A stretch of DNA of 64,000 bases, taken from Linnemannia elongata. Lineage: Eukaryota; Mortierellomycota; Mortierellomycetes; Mortierellales; Mortierellaceae. This document shows, in pieces, positions 33,801 through 45,885 of this stretch (position 1 is its first letter; each line of letters begins with the position of its first letter). The stretch lies in contig JAXBDG010000010.1 in NCBI GenBank assembly GCA_036320915.1, forward strand, positions 992,001 through 1,056,000. Direction: 5' to 3'. The position numbers and the translations under genes are program-made. The notes beneath the pieces are model-generated. The model had not been told where the DNA came from. It saw nothing but the letters and a program-made list of their open reading frames with translations, and did not search any database.

Positions 33801-34321
33801 CTTTCTTCAAAGTCATCCTAGTTGGTCAGGGTAACCAGTAACTTCTTCTTCTCACTACATTTCTCCCATTGTTCATAGTCTTTTTCTGAGTAGATCTATT
33901 CCCACGCACCCAAACTTTTTTTAAACAAAAGTAACCCGATTCTCGATGGAAATACATACGTAACAGACTTTCATCAAAATGCTCTCCAGTTGCATGGTCA
34001 TGCTAATAATCCACAACTAAAGTGTGCAGCCTTTTCACCCACATCCATATAACACAGTCGCGCACTCTTTTTTTTGGCGCGCCGCGCGTCATGCTCCCGC
34101 GCCATTTTCTTGGTTGTTCGTTGTTCTCGATATGAACAATATGAAGTATATCAGGTGGTGTTTGGCAAACAGACAGATAGGCAAGAAACTTACTTGATCT
34201 CGACATATCCGCTAAAGGTGTATTCCTTGAGGTCGGGGGTGATGGTAAGGGTGTAGTGGGAGGGGGTGACGTTGGTAGGGAGGACCACACGGTTAGGGTT
34301 AGTGGGGTTGTTCTTGCACAT
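30846..34321 (-). CDS. M1-family aminopeptidase, copy 1 (872 aa)
   Basis: Zinc aminopeptidase of the puromycin-sensitive / yeast Ape2-Aap1 type, removing N-terminal residues from peptides, probably cytosolic. Exons on the minus strand are 34194-34321, 33491-33580, 32989-33373 and 30846-32861 (phases 2, 2, 0). The first intron is unusually long (613 nt). The N-terminal beta domain starts at RVVLPTNVTPSHYTLTI. The exopeptidase motif GAMEN is at ~276-280. The zinc site HELAH is at ~312-316, with the third ligand Glu335 in NEGF after the standard 18-residue gap. An ERAP1-type helical C-domain follows. It is tandem with copy 2, whose first three introns sit at the same positions and phases. The region of GAMEN to ~residue 470 is almost identical in DNA between the copies. 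Confidence 0.93.
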
Positions 34322-35855
34322 GGTTGAAGATGGACGCGAATGAATGAAATAAGAAGAGGGGAGGAGAGGAGAGGAATGAATGAACAAGAAACACAAGAAC
34401 AAATAAAAGAACAAGGAAAGGGAAGAAGTGGGGAGGAGGAACGAAGGTTGGAGAGAAGGAGAAAAGAAGGAAAGAAGGAAGAAGAAAGTAACAGTGAAAG
34501 GGCTCGCGACACGTATTAAATACCCCAGGCAAGGCAGCCTGTCCAATGGCATGGGAAATCCCTCTCTTGACTGCTCCCTGTCTGTTCCTCTGTTCTTCTG
34601 TTCCCAGCAAAAATAATAATAAAAAAAAGGACGACTCGGTGGAACCAAAAGAGGCATCGATCCACTCTCACACAACCAAAAACGCCATCTTCTACTCCAA
34701 TGGACCACTTGTTCTTTTTTCGCCATCGTATAACTATACTTTTCTTTTCACAGCCACCATCGACTCCTCTCAGTCAATCACCATCGCCATTCCCACCAAC
34801 ACTCCTTCTTACAGGGAGGCTTATGCCAAGGGAACATCCTACCCTATTGACTTCAATGCAACAGATACAAGCATGGAAGAAACATGTCCTCACCGTCCAT
34901 ATCAAAAGGATATCAACCCTTGACCGTGGCTGTGATAATAATATGCAAGCTGCTCACAAGGAGCGCCCTGAGAAAAAATGAGTTCCCCGGTTGCCTCATT
35001 TCTTCCATTTCCCTCGAATCCTCGAAAGAGAGAGTGGGGTTTCAAATATTCAGGAACGACTAACATAAGCGTCAGCAACTGTCTTTCAACTGCAATTACT
35101 CGCATCGATCCACAATCATCTATGTTGATCGCTACCTTCTGCATTGCTTCCTTCTAACATCGTAGTTAACGTTTCTTATACCTCCTTGACTTTCTTTCCT
35201 TTCCCAACCACTCACTTTTCCCAGGAGGATGATGCGCATCATCGATGGAGAGCATCGCTCTCAACAATCTTCTTTCTCTGCCCTGCTGACCGACTGCACA
35301 GTAACTTCTACCGTATTCTTTCCCCACGATTTTCCCACCACCACGTTCTTCAGCCAGCCGGTCAAGTTCAATTGAATTATCCAACCATTGTTCGCCGTCA
35401 GGCCTTGGCGTTCGTGTGAACCTTATGAAAACCAAAAAAGGGAACCATAAAAAAATCGAGATGGGCAGGCGGTGATTGTTTTCTTCTTTCATATTGTAGT
35501 TGTCAACAGTTGTCTTGGCCACCAGGTTTGAGCTCTCTCGCCTCCCCCCCCCTTGCATTCCTATGGGCCGCAGGAACAATAGCAACAACAATAAAAAAAA
35601 AACGGGTGAAAAAGAGCTTCATCTCATCTAGTAGTTCTGTCCTTCTTGTGCCGCCACCTGAGTTGGCCTTTTTCCCGCCCTCGAGTCGAGAAGTGTTTGA
35701 AACGGTGAACGTTATTTGTGAGTTGATTTTCATTCAATTTCACCTTCGGCTTTCAAAGCCTCTCGCGAATTCACTGATAACATACATTCTGTACGTAACT
35801 ATACTATTACTATCCCTATTTCGCTAAACTAGCACAACCACCTCCAGGAGGACTT
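34322..35855. other. spacer between the tandem aminopeptidase genes
   Basis: 1.5 kb containing the promoter of copy 1 (GA-rich 34330-34500 on the plus strand) and the 3' flank of copy 2. I see no gene. A short C-run is at 35545-35553. Several small frames have no recognisable content. Confidence 0.6.
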
Positions 35856-38800
35856 TTAATAGCCCTGCTCGATCAGCCATGACTCAAGAGCAGCGCCATC
35901 TCTAGCAACCCACTTGCTACGGATCCTCAACCCCTCCTTGGCCTGCTCCAAATCACGCTCAAAGTCCTTGGTATCCTTATCAGCAAAGAACTCCTCCAAA
36001 TCCTTCAACACCGCAGGGTCGGCCATCTTGTTAATAGGAATCTTGATACAGTAACCCAACATGCCCATGTTGCCTGTGTATCTATCAACAACCGTCTGCC
36101 AGTTGGCCTTGATCCAGCGCCAGGCCGCATGGCGAGCTCCAATGTTGGTCGACAGCCCCGAAAGGATGTAAGGGAAATCCTGGGGACGGACATCGTCCGA
36201 GAGAGCAAACTCAAAGACACGCTGGATCAACTCCTCTCCGTGAACAGCACTTCCGATCGCGACCAGGGCCATGACTTGCTGGTCCTGTTTGGGCGTTGTC
36301 TTGTAGTAATGCATCACCTGCTCAAACTCTTTGACGCCTCCGTGCGACATGGCAACCTCAAACGCCGTCCTGCGGATCGTGGGATGCAAAGCCTTGGTCT
36401 GGTCGGCGCCCTCCTGCATGAACAACGCAAACCGTCGCTGGGCCTCCTTGACAGTCTCCTCGTGACGCGATCGGCCGGCGCAGGAAACAATTACTCCACG
36501 GAGAAGGCTGGTCAAGTGGTCCTCGCCCTCGGGGAACTCCCAGCCGAGCTCCTGGACCAGGTTGTGGACGAGTTTGCGCTGGAAGTGCTGGATCGCACGG
36601 TGGGCACGGTCATTGACACTGAACAATTGGGTAATGTTGTCCAACTTGGCAAGCAAAAGGTCCCACACGCTAAAATGAGTTGTATTAATAAGAGTCATAA
36701 ATATCGAGTTAGAAACATTTGTTCGTCTTGCTCCAAACCTCAATTACATATGCGGCATGAATACAAACGAGCAGCTTACACGTAGGCCTTCTCGTTCTTG
36801 TAGTATTGGATCAAGTCCAAGAGACGGTCAACACCGTTGTGACCCGAAGTGGCCAAGCTGGACTGGTCAGCCAAAAGACCAGCACGGTCGGCAACACCAA
36901 TGTCGGCATGGCCTGCAAGGATGGCCTGTCCGATCTGGCGGATGGCGCTCGAGGGGTAGTTGGTACGGAAGACACCGGTGAAACCCTTGTTGACCAGGTA
37001 GAAGGCCTCGCCGTCCTTCTGAGCAGCGGGCTTCTCGAAAGTCAACTCGCGTGTCTTCAAAGTCTGGTTGGCATCGAGAATCGAGGTAGGCTTGGGAGAG
37101 ACTCCGAGAGGAACCCACCAGATGGTCTGGTCCTCCTCTTCGGTAGTGTCATTGGTTGACAGGAAGCGGTGTTGCTCAACCTTAACATGGGTCTCGGTCT
37201 CGGTGACGTTGAGGATGGGGATACCAATGACACGGGTCCAGGTGTTCATGAACTCACGGACATCAATCTTGGACTCTTCCGAAAGAGCGTTCCAGAGGTC
37301 ATCGGTGGTAGCGTTCTTGTACTCGTGCTTCTTAAGGTAACGACGGATTCCAGCCAAAAAGACATCGACAGTCAACCAGTTGCTCAACATACGGATGACC
37401 GAGGCACCCTTGGAGTAGGAAATGGCATCGAAGATTTGGTGAATCTCGTGAGGGTCGGAGACGGGGACCTCAATGGGGTGAGAGCTGCGGAGAGAATCCA
37501 AGCTGAGACCCTGCTGGTACTCGCTGACGACAAAGTTGGACCAAGTCTGCCACTCGGGGAAAAGATGGTCGACAGCCAAGGTTCCGACCCAGGTGGCGAA
37601 TCCTTCGTTCAACCAGAGGTGGTCCCACCATTCCATGGTAACCAAGTTCCCGAACCACTGGTGGGCAATCTCGTGAGCAACAGTCGAAGCAACTTGCTCC
37701 TTGGATGCAGCCGACGAGGTCTTCTCGTCAAAGAGCAAAGCGACGGTACGGTAGGTGATGAGACCCCAATTCTCCATGGCTCCTGCGTCAAAGTCAGGGA
37801 CGGCGATGTGGTCCAACTTGGGAAGAGGGTAGGCGATACCAAAGATCTCGGCGAAGTACTCCAAGATCTTAGGGGTAATCTCGAGGGCAAAGCGGCCCTG
37901 CTCGACAAGACCGGGCAGGGTGTAGACGCGGCAGACGACGGGTTTCTCGAGCTTGGTGGTTGTGGTCTCGATGTACTCAAAGTCACCAACAGCGAAGGCA
38001 ACCAACTATTGCATACAGAAGAATGTACCAGACGATGAAACCAATAAAAAGTAAGTTTGAGATCGATCACAAGGCTAGGGAGAATGTGCCATTGAACCTG
38101 AGCGTGGGAGGAAAGGGCATCATGCAGGTCTTGGCAATCGTGTCGATTTGGGACTGATGGTGCACATCCTTCTGTTTTGCTCACAACCTTTTTGGCGAGC
38201 GTGTGTATTGTTTTCTCCCAAAAAGGTCAAAAAAAACACGCTTTCATTGTAGTTCTTCCAAGATTTTGTCTGGACCGCACTTTTCTGAAGGATGATTGTT
38301 CCAGGAGTCAAGAACAACGACTTAGTTGCTGTATTCATCCGCAGTTCAGAAACGTTGTCGGAATGGTCACATCCATTTTTTAGTTGACTTCCTAGAATGG
38401 AGGGATTCCACGTATAGCTCACGCATGCTGTTACTCCTGATTGACGCCGTTGTATTGTTTTTGTACTGCTTGTTTGTTTGTGTTGGTGTGTTTGTGTTTT
38501 TGTTCCTGAAGGGAAAATGTTGTCTTTCTCCTCTCCCCTTTCCCCCTTTCATTCCCACATTTGGTCCTGTCCTACACCTCCAAAGAAAAGAAAAAGGGAA
38601 AAAGTACGCCAAGAGGTCGATGCATGATTTTTTCGCCCGAACGACACACACACACACACACAGTCGCTCACCAGTGACTCGTGGGAAAGGGCCGTTCTCG
38701 ATCGTTTCTGTCGTTACTTTTTCCTCCCTTCGTCCTCCCAAAAACAAGAGCAAAACATCAAAACGACAGGGTACACTTACATAGGTAGACATGATGGGAG

Positions 38801-39631
38801 TGGTCTCAAAGTAGACAGTCTTGACATCAGGCTCAACAGCAGTCATCTCCTTGATGGGCATGTTGGACAGAGCCTCAAGCTCAAAGGGCACAACCATCGA
38901 GATGGCAAACGTCGCCTTGACAGAGGGTTCGTCCCAGCAAGGGAACGCCTGGCGAGCATCGCAGGCTTCGAATTGAGTCACGGCCATGTGCTTTGTCTCG
39001 CCTTCCTTGTTCTTGTACTGCGAGCGATAGAATCCGTTCATCCGGTCGTTGATCTCGCCATCGAATTCAATTTCGAGAACTGCGGGTCCCTTGGGCAAGG
39101 TGTGGGGGAACTTGAATGTGGCAACCTGGTTCTCGGCAGCATCGATAGACGTCGCCTTGTGACTAATATTCGTTGAAAGAGAGTGATACTAGCTTCGTTT
39201 AGTTGAAAGTTCTGAGAGTAATGTCGTTTGGCGAGAAAAAGAGTCATCAATTGTGAGGAACCGACCCCCCCCCACACACACACATATTTGACACCAGCAC
39301 ACTCACGTTGTCTCGCCGACGATGACGGATGCCTTGCTGATGTTGAGTTTCTTGGAGTTCAGCTGAATCTCGGCAGTTGGCTCGTTAACATTGATGCTGC
39401 AGAGTGAGAGAAGAAGTAGAGCAAAAGGGAACACATAAAGTAGAGTATGAGTTTCTGTTACATTCCATATTTCATCCATCCACCGTGACGCTTGCGTGTT
39501 TTGTAAAGAGGAATTTCGTACTTGATAGCGACTTCTCCCGTGAATACAAAGGTCTCCAGGTTGGGGACCAGTTTGAGGTTGTAGTGCACGGGAGTAACAT
39601 TAGTAGGGAGGACTACGCGCTCGGGAGCCAT
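35856..39631 (-). CDS. M1-family aminopeptidase, copy 2 (873 aa)
   Basis: Paralogue of the downstream gene. Exons on the minus strand are 39522-39631, 39307-39396, 38781-39162, 36780-38005 and 35856-36669 (phases 2, 2, 0, 2). The start MAPERVVLPTNVTPVHYNLK aligns with copy 1. GAMEN is at ~269-273, HEIAH at ~305-309 and Glu328 in NEGF; the zinc and catalytic residues are intact. Exon 2 is 90 nt in both copies. Copy 2 has one additional intron (36670-36779) inside the C-terminal helical domain that copy 1 lacks, and a 775-nt third intron (38006-38780). The C-terminal domain is much more diverged from copy 1 than the catalytic part. Both look functional; a different substrate preference is inference. 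Confidence 0.93.
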
Positions 39632-39821
39632 GATGGGTATGTGATGTTAAGAGGAAGGGTGTGTGTTGGGAGGGTGGGGAAAAAAAAGAAGGAAAAAGGT
39701 GACCTTTTTATGTCACTTGTGTGACTGTCATCTTAATATCACAAAGGGATCTACGCTATGGAAGTAGTAGGAGTACTCACGCCACACAGCACATGGGTGC
39801 AATAGATCAAGGGAGGGTCAC

Positions 39822-41940
39822 TCATCTCCAGGAGGCGTAAAACACGATGTCGGGTCTCATCTGGCACATCAGGACTTGTGCTCGTTCTGCGGCGCCAACA
39901 AAGGCATTGGGCAACTTATCCTTTCTGACAATCTCCAGGTACTCCATACGGGTCCACCAGGTCGTGTTGCCATTTAGGATCCGATGCTTGCACACCTCCA
40001 CAACACCTTGCAGTTGACCGAGATATCGCATGTCGATCCCGTCAATCACATAGTTTGGGACAGTGCTCGATCCTACCGACACGCTCACATCCGTTCCTTG
40101 TCCCCAGCCATCTTTGCCATGGTCGTCGGCGTTGGCGTCTAGTCCACGAACAAACGCGATATTCGTGTCTCAGGGAAGGAGTACCCGGAACCGCGGGTAC
40201 TTGATAATCGAGGGGATAGTGCCTATAGACCGGGTTGAAGACCTCCTCAGCAATGCTCTGATCGATAAATTTCGTCAACTCTTTAGTTTGACGCGACGAT
40301 AGCTCGTGCGCTATCCAATCCAATCCCGGTGTTGACTCCCATACACCATCTCTCGCCGCCAAAGCCAAGCTCCTCAACCGATCCAGTCTCGCGAGCAAGC
40401 ACAATCCTCCCTCCATCGAAAGATCCAAATGTTCCTTCAGAAGTCGAAGCTCTTGCAAAGCAGGACACACCTTGCTGATGTACCCGAACACCAGCCTCGA
40501 ACTCGCAGCTGACCTAAAATCACCCTTTGGGCATTGAACTTGTATATGAAGCGTCCGCAGGTTTCGACACCCCCAAGTCATGGTCCTTGAATTGCCCAAG
40601 ACGTCCTTCGGCATCAAAGACCAAGACGTAGGATCAGGCTTGCGATATGTTCCATTGCTGTCCAAGACTCCCTCCATGTCCAAGCAGTCCAGAGGGATCA
40701 TCACATCGGGGGCCTTGAGTTGAACGAGATGTCGAGACAGTAGCGGTGAGCACAGGTAGTTGTGAAGGTTGAATCCAATGTTCATTGTTGCCACACTAGA
40801 GTGTCGCACCAGAATTTCCAAGTTAGTCAGCATAGTCACCCTAGACAGATCTATGAGGCCATTCGACCAACCACAGATCTCAGCAATGTCCAAGATCGAG
40901 GTAGCTGGGAAGACCCACTCGGTCGCCTCCGAGAACAAGAGCACGATCGTCGCTTGCACTAGCTCAGTCGTGGCACTGAGGACACAGGGAAGAAAACCAA
41001 ACCGTCTCAGACCAGGTCGAATGCGTGCGATGGATCGAAAGACAGGCGCAAGTCGAACCCTACCGCCTTGTATCTCGATCTCATTGTCAACTGCTCCAAG
41101 GACCTGATCCAAAACGAGCTCTTCCAGTCCAGGACACATATCAACCAAGCTCAACAACGACCCCTCATCCACTGCGATGCGTCTGAGTGTTAACGACTGG
41201 AGCGATGGGTGTGCCAGGATTACTTGAGAAACGGATGGGCTCCATGGTTTGCTGTCCTGCTCTTGGATGAACGCTTCCTCGGAGCATGAAAACTCCACTG
41301 CGAGTTGGTCCAACTTGGGACACAGGCTCAAGAGGGTGTCTAGCAACGTACCATCGCGTCGTGGCACCTCCAACCTTAGTTTCGTTAATAGACTCCCGAT
41401 ATGTCTCAGCAACTCTAAGGCTTCTAAGGTCAAGTGGATTGGACATAGAACTTGAAGGTCCAACAGGTTGAGGAGATTGGGTGCGTTCGCGATAGCCCCC
41501 AGCAAAGCCTGCCAACTGGCAGGTGAAAAGCTGCTCCTCCACTCGAACGGTGTTCCTGAGATGGGTTCGCGACGATCTGCTCTGATGACCAAGCGCTGTG
41601 CAACACCGAGATACTTTAGAGGATCGACGACGGGAGTTGCTCCATATCCAGATCCAGTAGCACCAAAGATGTGTTCATAAAAGGGGTTGATATGGTCGCC
41701 AGAGGCACTTTCGTCCAGACACCATGCGATGGATCGGAAGGCGTGTGGTTGTGCGATGATGTGCCATTGATGGCAAACGGACAAGACCGACTGTCGGATT
41801 TGGTGACTGGTGAGGTTGGAGAATATGATCCCGAGGATCTGAGGGACCTCCAGGGGGGTGTCCTTGGTGAGAGGAGTCTTCTCTGATGACCGGCTGCTGC
41901 TGCTCCGTGTTAGGAGCGGCGGTGGTATTGTTTCTGACAT
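39822..41940 (-). CDS. F-box/LRR-like protein with a C-terminal reading-frame break
   Basis: The main frame starts at 41940 (MSETIPPPLLTRSSSS). It has an F-box at ~28-75 (LEVPQILGIIFSNL, then VLSVCHQWHIIAQ) and leucine-rich repeats (LLDLQVLCPIHL, LQSLTLRRIAV, LEELVLDQVLG). That frame ends at 40042 in non-homologous sequence. The real C-terminus, NYVIDGIDMRYLGQLQGVVE to 39822, is in another frame and matches the neighbouring F-box gene (EYMIDGVDMRYVGQLRDIVE). Either a one-base frameshift lies near 40165-40180, or a 46-nt intron (40139-40184, GTACTC...ACTAG) joins the frames, giving 690 aa. Such an intron would be shorter than any other in the window. The skipped DNA also reads DTNIAFVRG in the downstream frame, resembling EETVAWVPF of the neighbour, which favours a frameshift. 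Confidence 0.65.
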
Positions 41941-42089
41941 TACGTTGTTGTTGTTGTTGTTGTCGTTGTTGCTGTTGCGATGAGGAATAAGTTTGTGAAA
42001 GAATGGAAGTCAGAAAAAGAGGGTGGAGAAGGGCGAAATTTATTTGTATCCCTATCAGTGATTTAATGAAAAGGCAACAAAATTGATCA

Positions 42090-44080
42090 TCATCGCCGAT
42101 TGATCACATTAAACTCGATCTCTGGTCGCAGCTCGCGAACTCTGCTTTGCACTCGTGCAAGGCTGCCATTCCACTGAGACTCTCCCTTGCCGGACTCCAG
42201 CCGTAGGTACTCCATACGAGGCCAGCACGTCTCTCCTTCGGCCAGGCGCTCCTTTACGACCTCAACAATGTCCCGCAACTGGCCCACATATCTCATATCA
42301 ACACCATCAATCATATACTCCCGTGTAGACTCTCCTGGCTTGGGATCCTGTACCGATTGGAAGGGAACCCACGCAACAGTCTCCTCCTTCCGCCCCGACC
42401 TCGCCAACCTCCACTCGTTCTGGATCTGTTTCTTCGTCCGCGATGTCCGAGCCCAGTCTTTGGCCAGCCAGTCCACCCAAGCCTCGTCGATATTCCTATA
42501 TACCAAACCTACGACCGAGAGCCGCTTCAGGCGACCAAGCCTCGTCAACAAAACGAATCCCGCATCCTCTTCAAGGTCAATAAACCCCTTCTCCAACACA
42601 AGTTCCTCCAGCTCTGGTAACACCTTGCTGACATATCCACACATGATCCTCATACTCGTCGTCCCCAAGTTCAGCTCGTCCTTGTCTCGTAATCGAACAT
42701 GGAGTGTCTTCAACGACCGACACCGCCAAATACCCGCACAGAAAAACTCGTTTTGGATCGCCTCCTGTTTGGCTAGAGCCCGGGTGTGACCCTGCCTGAG
42801 CTCAAGATCCCACCACCAGATCGAAAAGGCCAGCCCTGTCACTCGTAGATGGAGCAGATTATGCGCCGACGAGTGCGAGGAGATCAGGAAGGTGTTGAGC
42901 CATTCCTCAAGAAACATCGTGTTTGAAAGCGGATTCTCTATCACCAGGGTCGTCATGTTGTTGAACTCGGCTCCCAGAAACTTCTTGCTGTGGTACGGCT
43001 GCATCTTGGAGAGATCGTTCACCTCAAACGTCCATTCTTTGCCATTGGAAATAAGGCCGCGATGTGGTTATGGTATTCGAGACCATACCTCCGATTCCTT
43101 GGCTCCATCTCGAACGCCTTGGAAAACTGCAGGCTTTTTAGACGAGGGCACGACTCGGAAATGGTCTTGAAGAATTTGAAGGAGTCATTGAGAAGAGCCG
43201 CCCTCTTCTCTGACAGGACTGGGATGGTCTCGAAGCAGGAGAGGCGTAGCTCTTGCAGGTCTGGACAAGAGCAAATAGCACGGAGTATCGCCGCCTTGAG
43301 CACAATTACGCCTCTCAGGAACAAGGAGCGGAGAATTCGAGTGCTCCCTTGCGGAGATGACAATGACAAAGACGATGGCGGTGGCTCCTCGCTGTCAAGA
43401 GGAGCCGAGTCTATATCCGTGACCATACAGGGCCATGGGTAGGTAAGCGACAAGTGTAGCAGACGTGGGCAGAGTTCAAGGACACTCTCCAGAGCTATGG
43501 GTCGGTGAAGCATCTGGTCGACGACAAGTCGTTCCAAACTCGACCCAACAATCGACAGCAATGGCAGCAGGTCCTTTTGCAGGTTGAGTAAACAGGCTAA
43601 GTGTAGACCGAGTCGTTTGTGCTGTGAATTGGGGTTCCCCATGATTTCCTTCAGCGTTCCTGTCAGGGCTTCCCAGCTGTTGGGTCGAAAGTCGTAATAG
43701 GGGTCTTCGGTCGGGGGTATGACTTTATCGTCGTGGGTGTGCACCCTCCATGTCTTGCCTCGAGTCAATTGCCTCCAACGTTCTGGTGTGTCCGGCTGGT
43801 GTGTCCAATCCCCGTCGTCCTCCTTGCAGACAACTGCCCGTGCCAGCGTCCAGTCAACCTCCCTGTCGAGAAGTCCTGTTGCAATAGCCCTCCATTGGCG
43901 ACAAACCCTGCCCGCAGCGAAACGAAGGTGATAGTCGCTAAGGAAGGATAGGATCGGCTCGACGAGCTCTGGAAGGTGAAGCGGAAAAGGTTTAATGGGT
44001 CCTTCGGCTGAGGCGAGGGTGGAAGGGGTAGCGGGAGTTGTATTCCCGAGCTTGAGAAGGGTATTCTTGATAGGAAACAT
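42090..44080 (-). CDS. F-box/LRR-like protein, second of tandem pair, with mid-gene frame change
   Basis: I start at the ATG at 44080 (MFPIKNTLLKLG); the open frame upstream lacks an ATG. The F-box is clear at ~20-65 (LHLPELVEPILSFLSD, then AAGRVCRQWRAIA). Leucine-rich repeats follow. Frame one ends at 43019 and the protein continues in another frame to 42090. Two explanations fit. A 101-nt intron (42988-43088, GTATGG...CCACAG) keeps the frame and gives 629 aa. Alternatively one base is missing in the T-run near 43052: the neighbour gene has LLFSEATEWVF where this one would read ALF plus SNGKEWTF across the two frames. It lies 149 bp upstream of the related gene at 41940. Tandem duplication of the pair is likely but old. 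Confidence 0.65.
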
Positions 44081-44262
44081 AGGTGTTGTGTTTACCGGGT
44101 GTTCGAGCTTGAATAAAGAAACGAAAAAGGTGTCAAAGTCAAATATTTCGACCTTTAGAGTCAAATTTCAAGCCAAGCTGGTCACATGCTCCAAGGTGAA
44201 GAGGTGGAGTGGTTGACATGATTTGGATGGCTTTATTTTTGAGGGTGGACGACAAAAGCGTT

Positions 44263-45637
44263 TCAATCCAGCCGTCTTCGGCTTCGTCTGTCTGGGCTGT
44301 CACTTCTGCTCCTGCTGCGACGGCTGCCCCTACGACGGTCTGGCGATCGGCTCCGGCTCCGGCTCCTGCTCTTGCTCCTGCTCCTGCTCCTGCTCCTGCT
44401 CCGACTGCTACTTCTGCTACGGCTTCGACTCTTTGACAGCGATCTCGAACGTCTGCGATCCTGTTGTCTGGGCTGTCCTGGCGAACGACTACGAGATCTT
44501 GATCGTGATCTTGACCGCGAGCTTGAAGCTGACTTGGATCTCGATCGTAATCTTGACCGAGAGCGAGAACGCGATCGAGAACGAGAACGTGAAAGGGAGC
44601 GGGACCGTGATCGTGATCGTGAGCGCGAACTTGATCGACCTCGCTCACCACGAGCCGCAGCCTCTTCTGCCTCCCTTTCTTGTTCCAGTTCCATCTCCGC
44701 CTCCTCCAGTGCGCTGATCCTTGGGTTTAATTCTCCAGTATCCTCGAGGACGTATCTCTTTGTTAGGCGAGGCAAGACCACATCGCACACACGTTCCTCC
44801 CGCAGCAATTCATCGATGAACTCGTCCATATGGATAATCGAGTAGCCATCTACTTGCGAAATTCATGCGAAAATGAATTTGATTAGCATTGCAGTTTCAC
44901 AGGTTGACAAGTGGTTTGATTAGACAACGCAGAAGTGCACGGTGTTGATCGTGAAATACGTACTGTTGCCTCGTTTTCTCAACTTTCGACCGTCGACCAG
45001 CAAAGGCTCGAGATTCTTGTAAATGTCGATAGGTTTCCCGACAAGTCGCAAGTAAAAGGCTCCCAATGCTCGCAAGTACCTAGTCATCACAAAGACAATT
45101 ACGGTTAACAAAAGTTGGGTCAGGACAAAGGAAATCAAAGACAGACAAAACGCAGGTTCTTAGTCCATGAATCCATGCCGATCTGGTGCAAACTTGTTGC
45201 TCGTGTGATTACTTGTTGCTATCGTTCTCTGTCAAGCCTGTAATGTACTTGATCACAATCTCCTCTCGGGGTTGGAGCTGAAGCAACTTGAGGACCAGGC
45301 AGATAAACTCTGTTGGCTTTTGAACTCCATACTGACCACCGATCGAAGTCAACTCGTACGCCTTTTCGATGATCGACGACTCTAATAGAGGATCAAACAA
45401 AAGGTGGTTAGATTTTGGGCATTTTTTGAAGAAGTAGAACTACTTGTGTGAATGAGGTTGCCTTTGCAACTTAATCATCGCCTGTCGCAAACAAAGCATA
45501 CCAGTTAAGCCAAAGCAGGATTCCTTCCAGTAGGTCGATTCGTAGATGCGAGTCCTGAGAATCTTTTCAATCAGGAACTGAGGGTTGGTTCCGTGGACCT
45601 GAATCGCATCCCGCACGGTCTTGTTGTCCATAGCCAT
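44263..45637 (-). CDS. PRP38: pre-mRNA-splicing factor 38 (336 aa)
   Basis: Component of the U4/U6.U5 tri-snRNP and precatalytic spliceosome, needed for spliceosome activation. Exons on the minus strand are 45502-45637, 45213-45381, 44964-45079 and 44263-44852 (phases 1, 2, 1). Family blocks appear in order: VRDAIQVHGTNPQFLIEKIL, RTRIYESTYWKESCFGLT, SIGGQYGVQKPTEFICLVLK, YLRALGAFYLRLVGKPIDIY, HMDEFIDELLREERVCDVVL and PRLTKRYVLEDTGELNPRIS. The C-terminal ~110 residues are an RS domain of Arg-Ser dipeptides, as in animal and plant PRPF38A but not in budding yeast Prp38. The RS tail makes long mirror frames on the other strand that are not genes. It shares a 248-bp divergent promoter with NUC1. 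Confidence 0.94.
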
Positions 45638-45885
45638 GGCGGAAGTCTTGTTTTGAAGTTGTGTGAGGAGGTCGAGGCGGAGGTGATGGAAGTAGATAAC
45701 AGGAGGAACGCGCTGCCTTTAACTTTTCTTTCGCTGGGCGTCTTGCAGTCTCCAAAGGACTGTTGTTTTGCTCAGCCACTGCACACTCCGAGGTGAGACA
45801 GAATTATCATTATGGGCATGTGGGTGCGACGTTTTTGTTCCTGAATCCTCTTACCCTCTCCACTCTTGCAACAACCCACGAAGCA
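45638..45885. promoter_or_regulatory. bidirectional promoter, PRP38 / NUC1
   Basis: 248 bp between two divergent start codons. It must contain both promoters and leaders. No specific element is assigned. Confidence 0.6.

Noticed and set aside
44223..44845. Repetitive Cys/Ser- and Arg/Glu-Asp-rich plus-strand frames
   Set aside because: Mirror translations of the Arg-Ser repeat tail of PRP38 on the minus strand.
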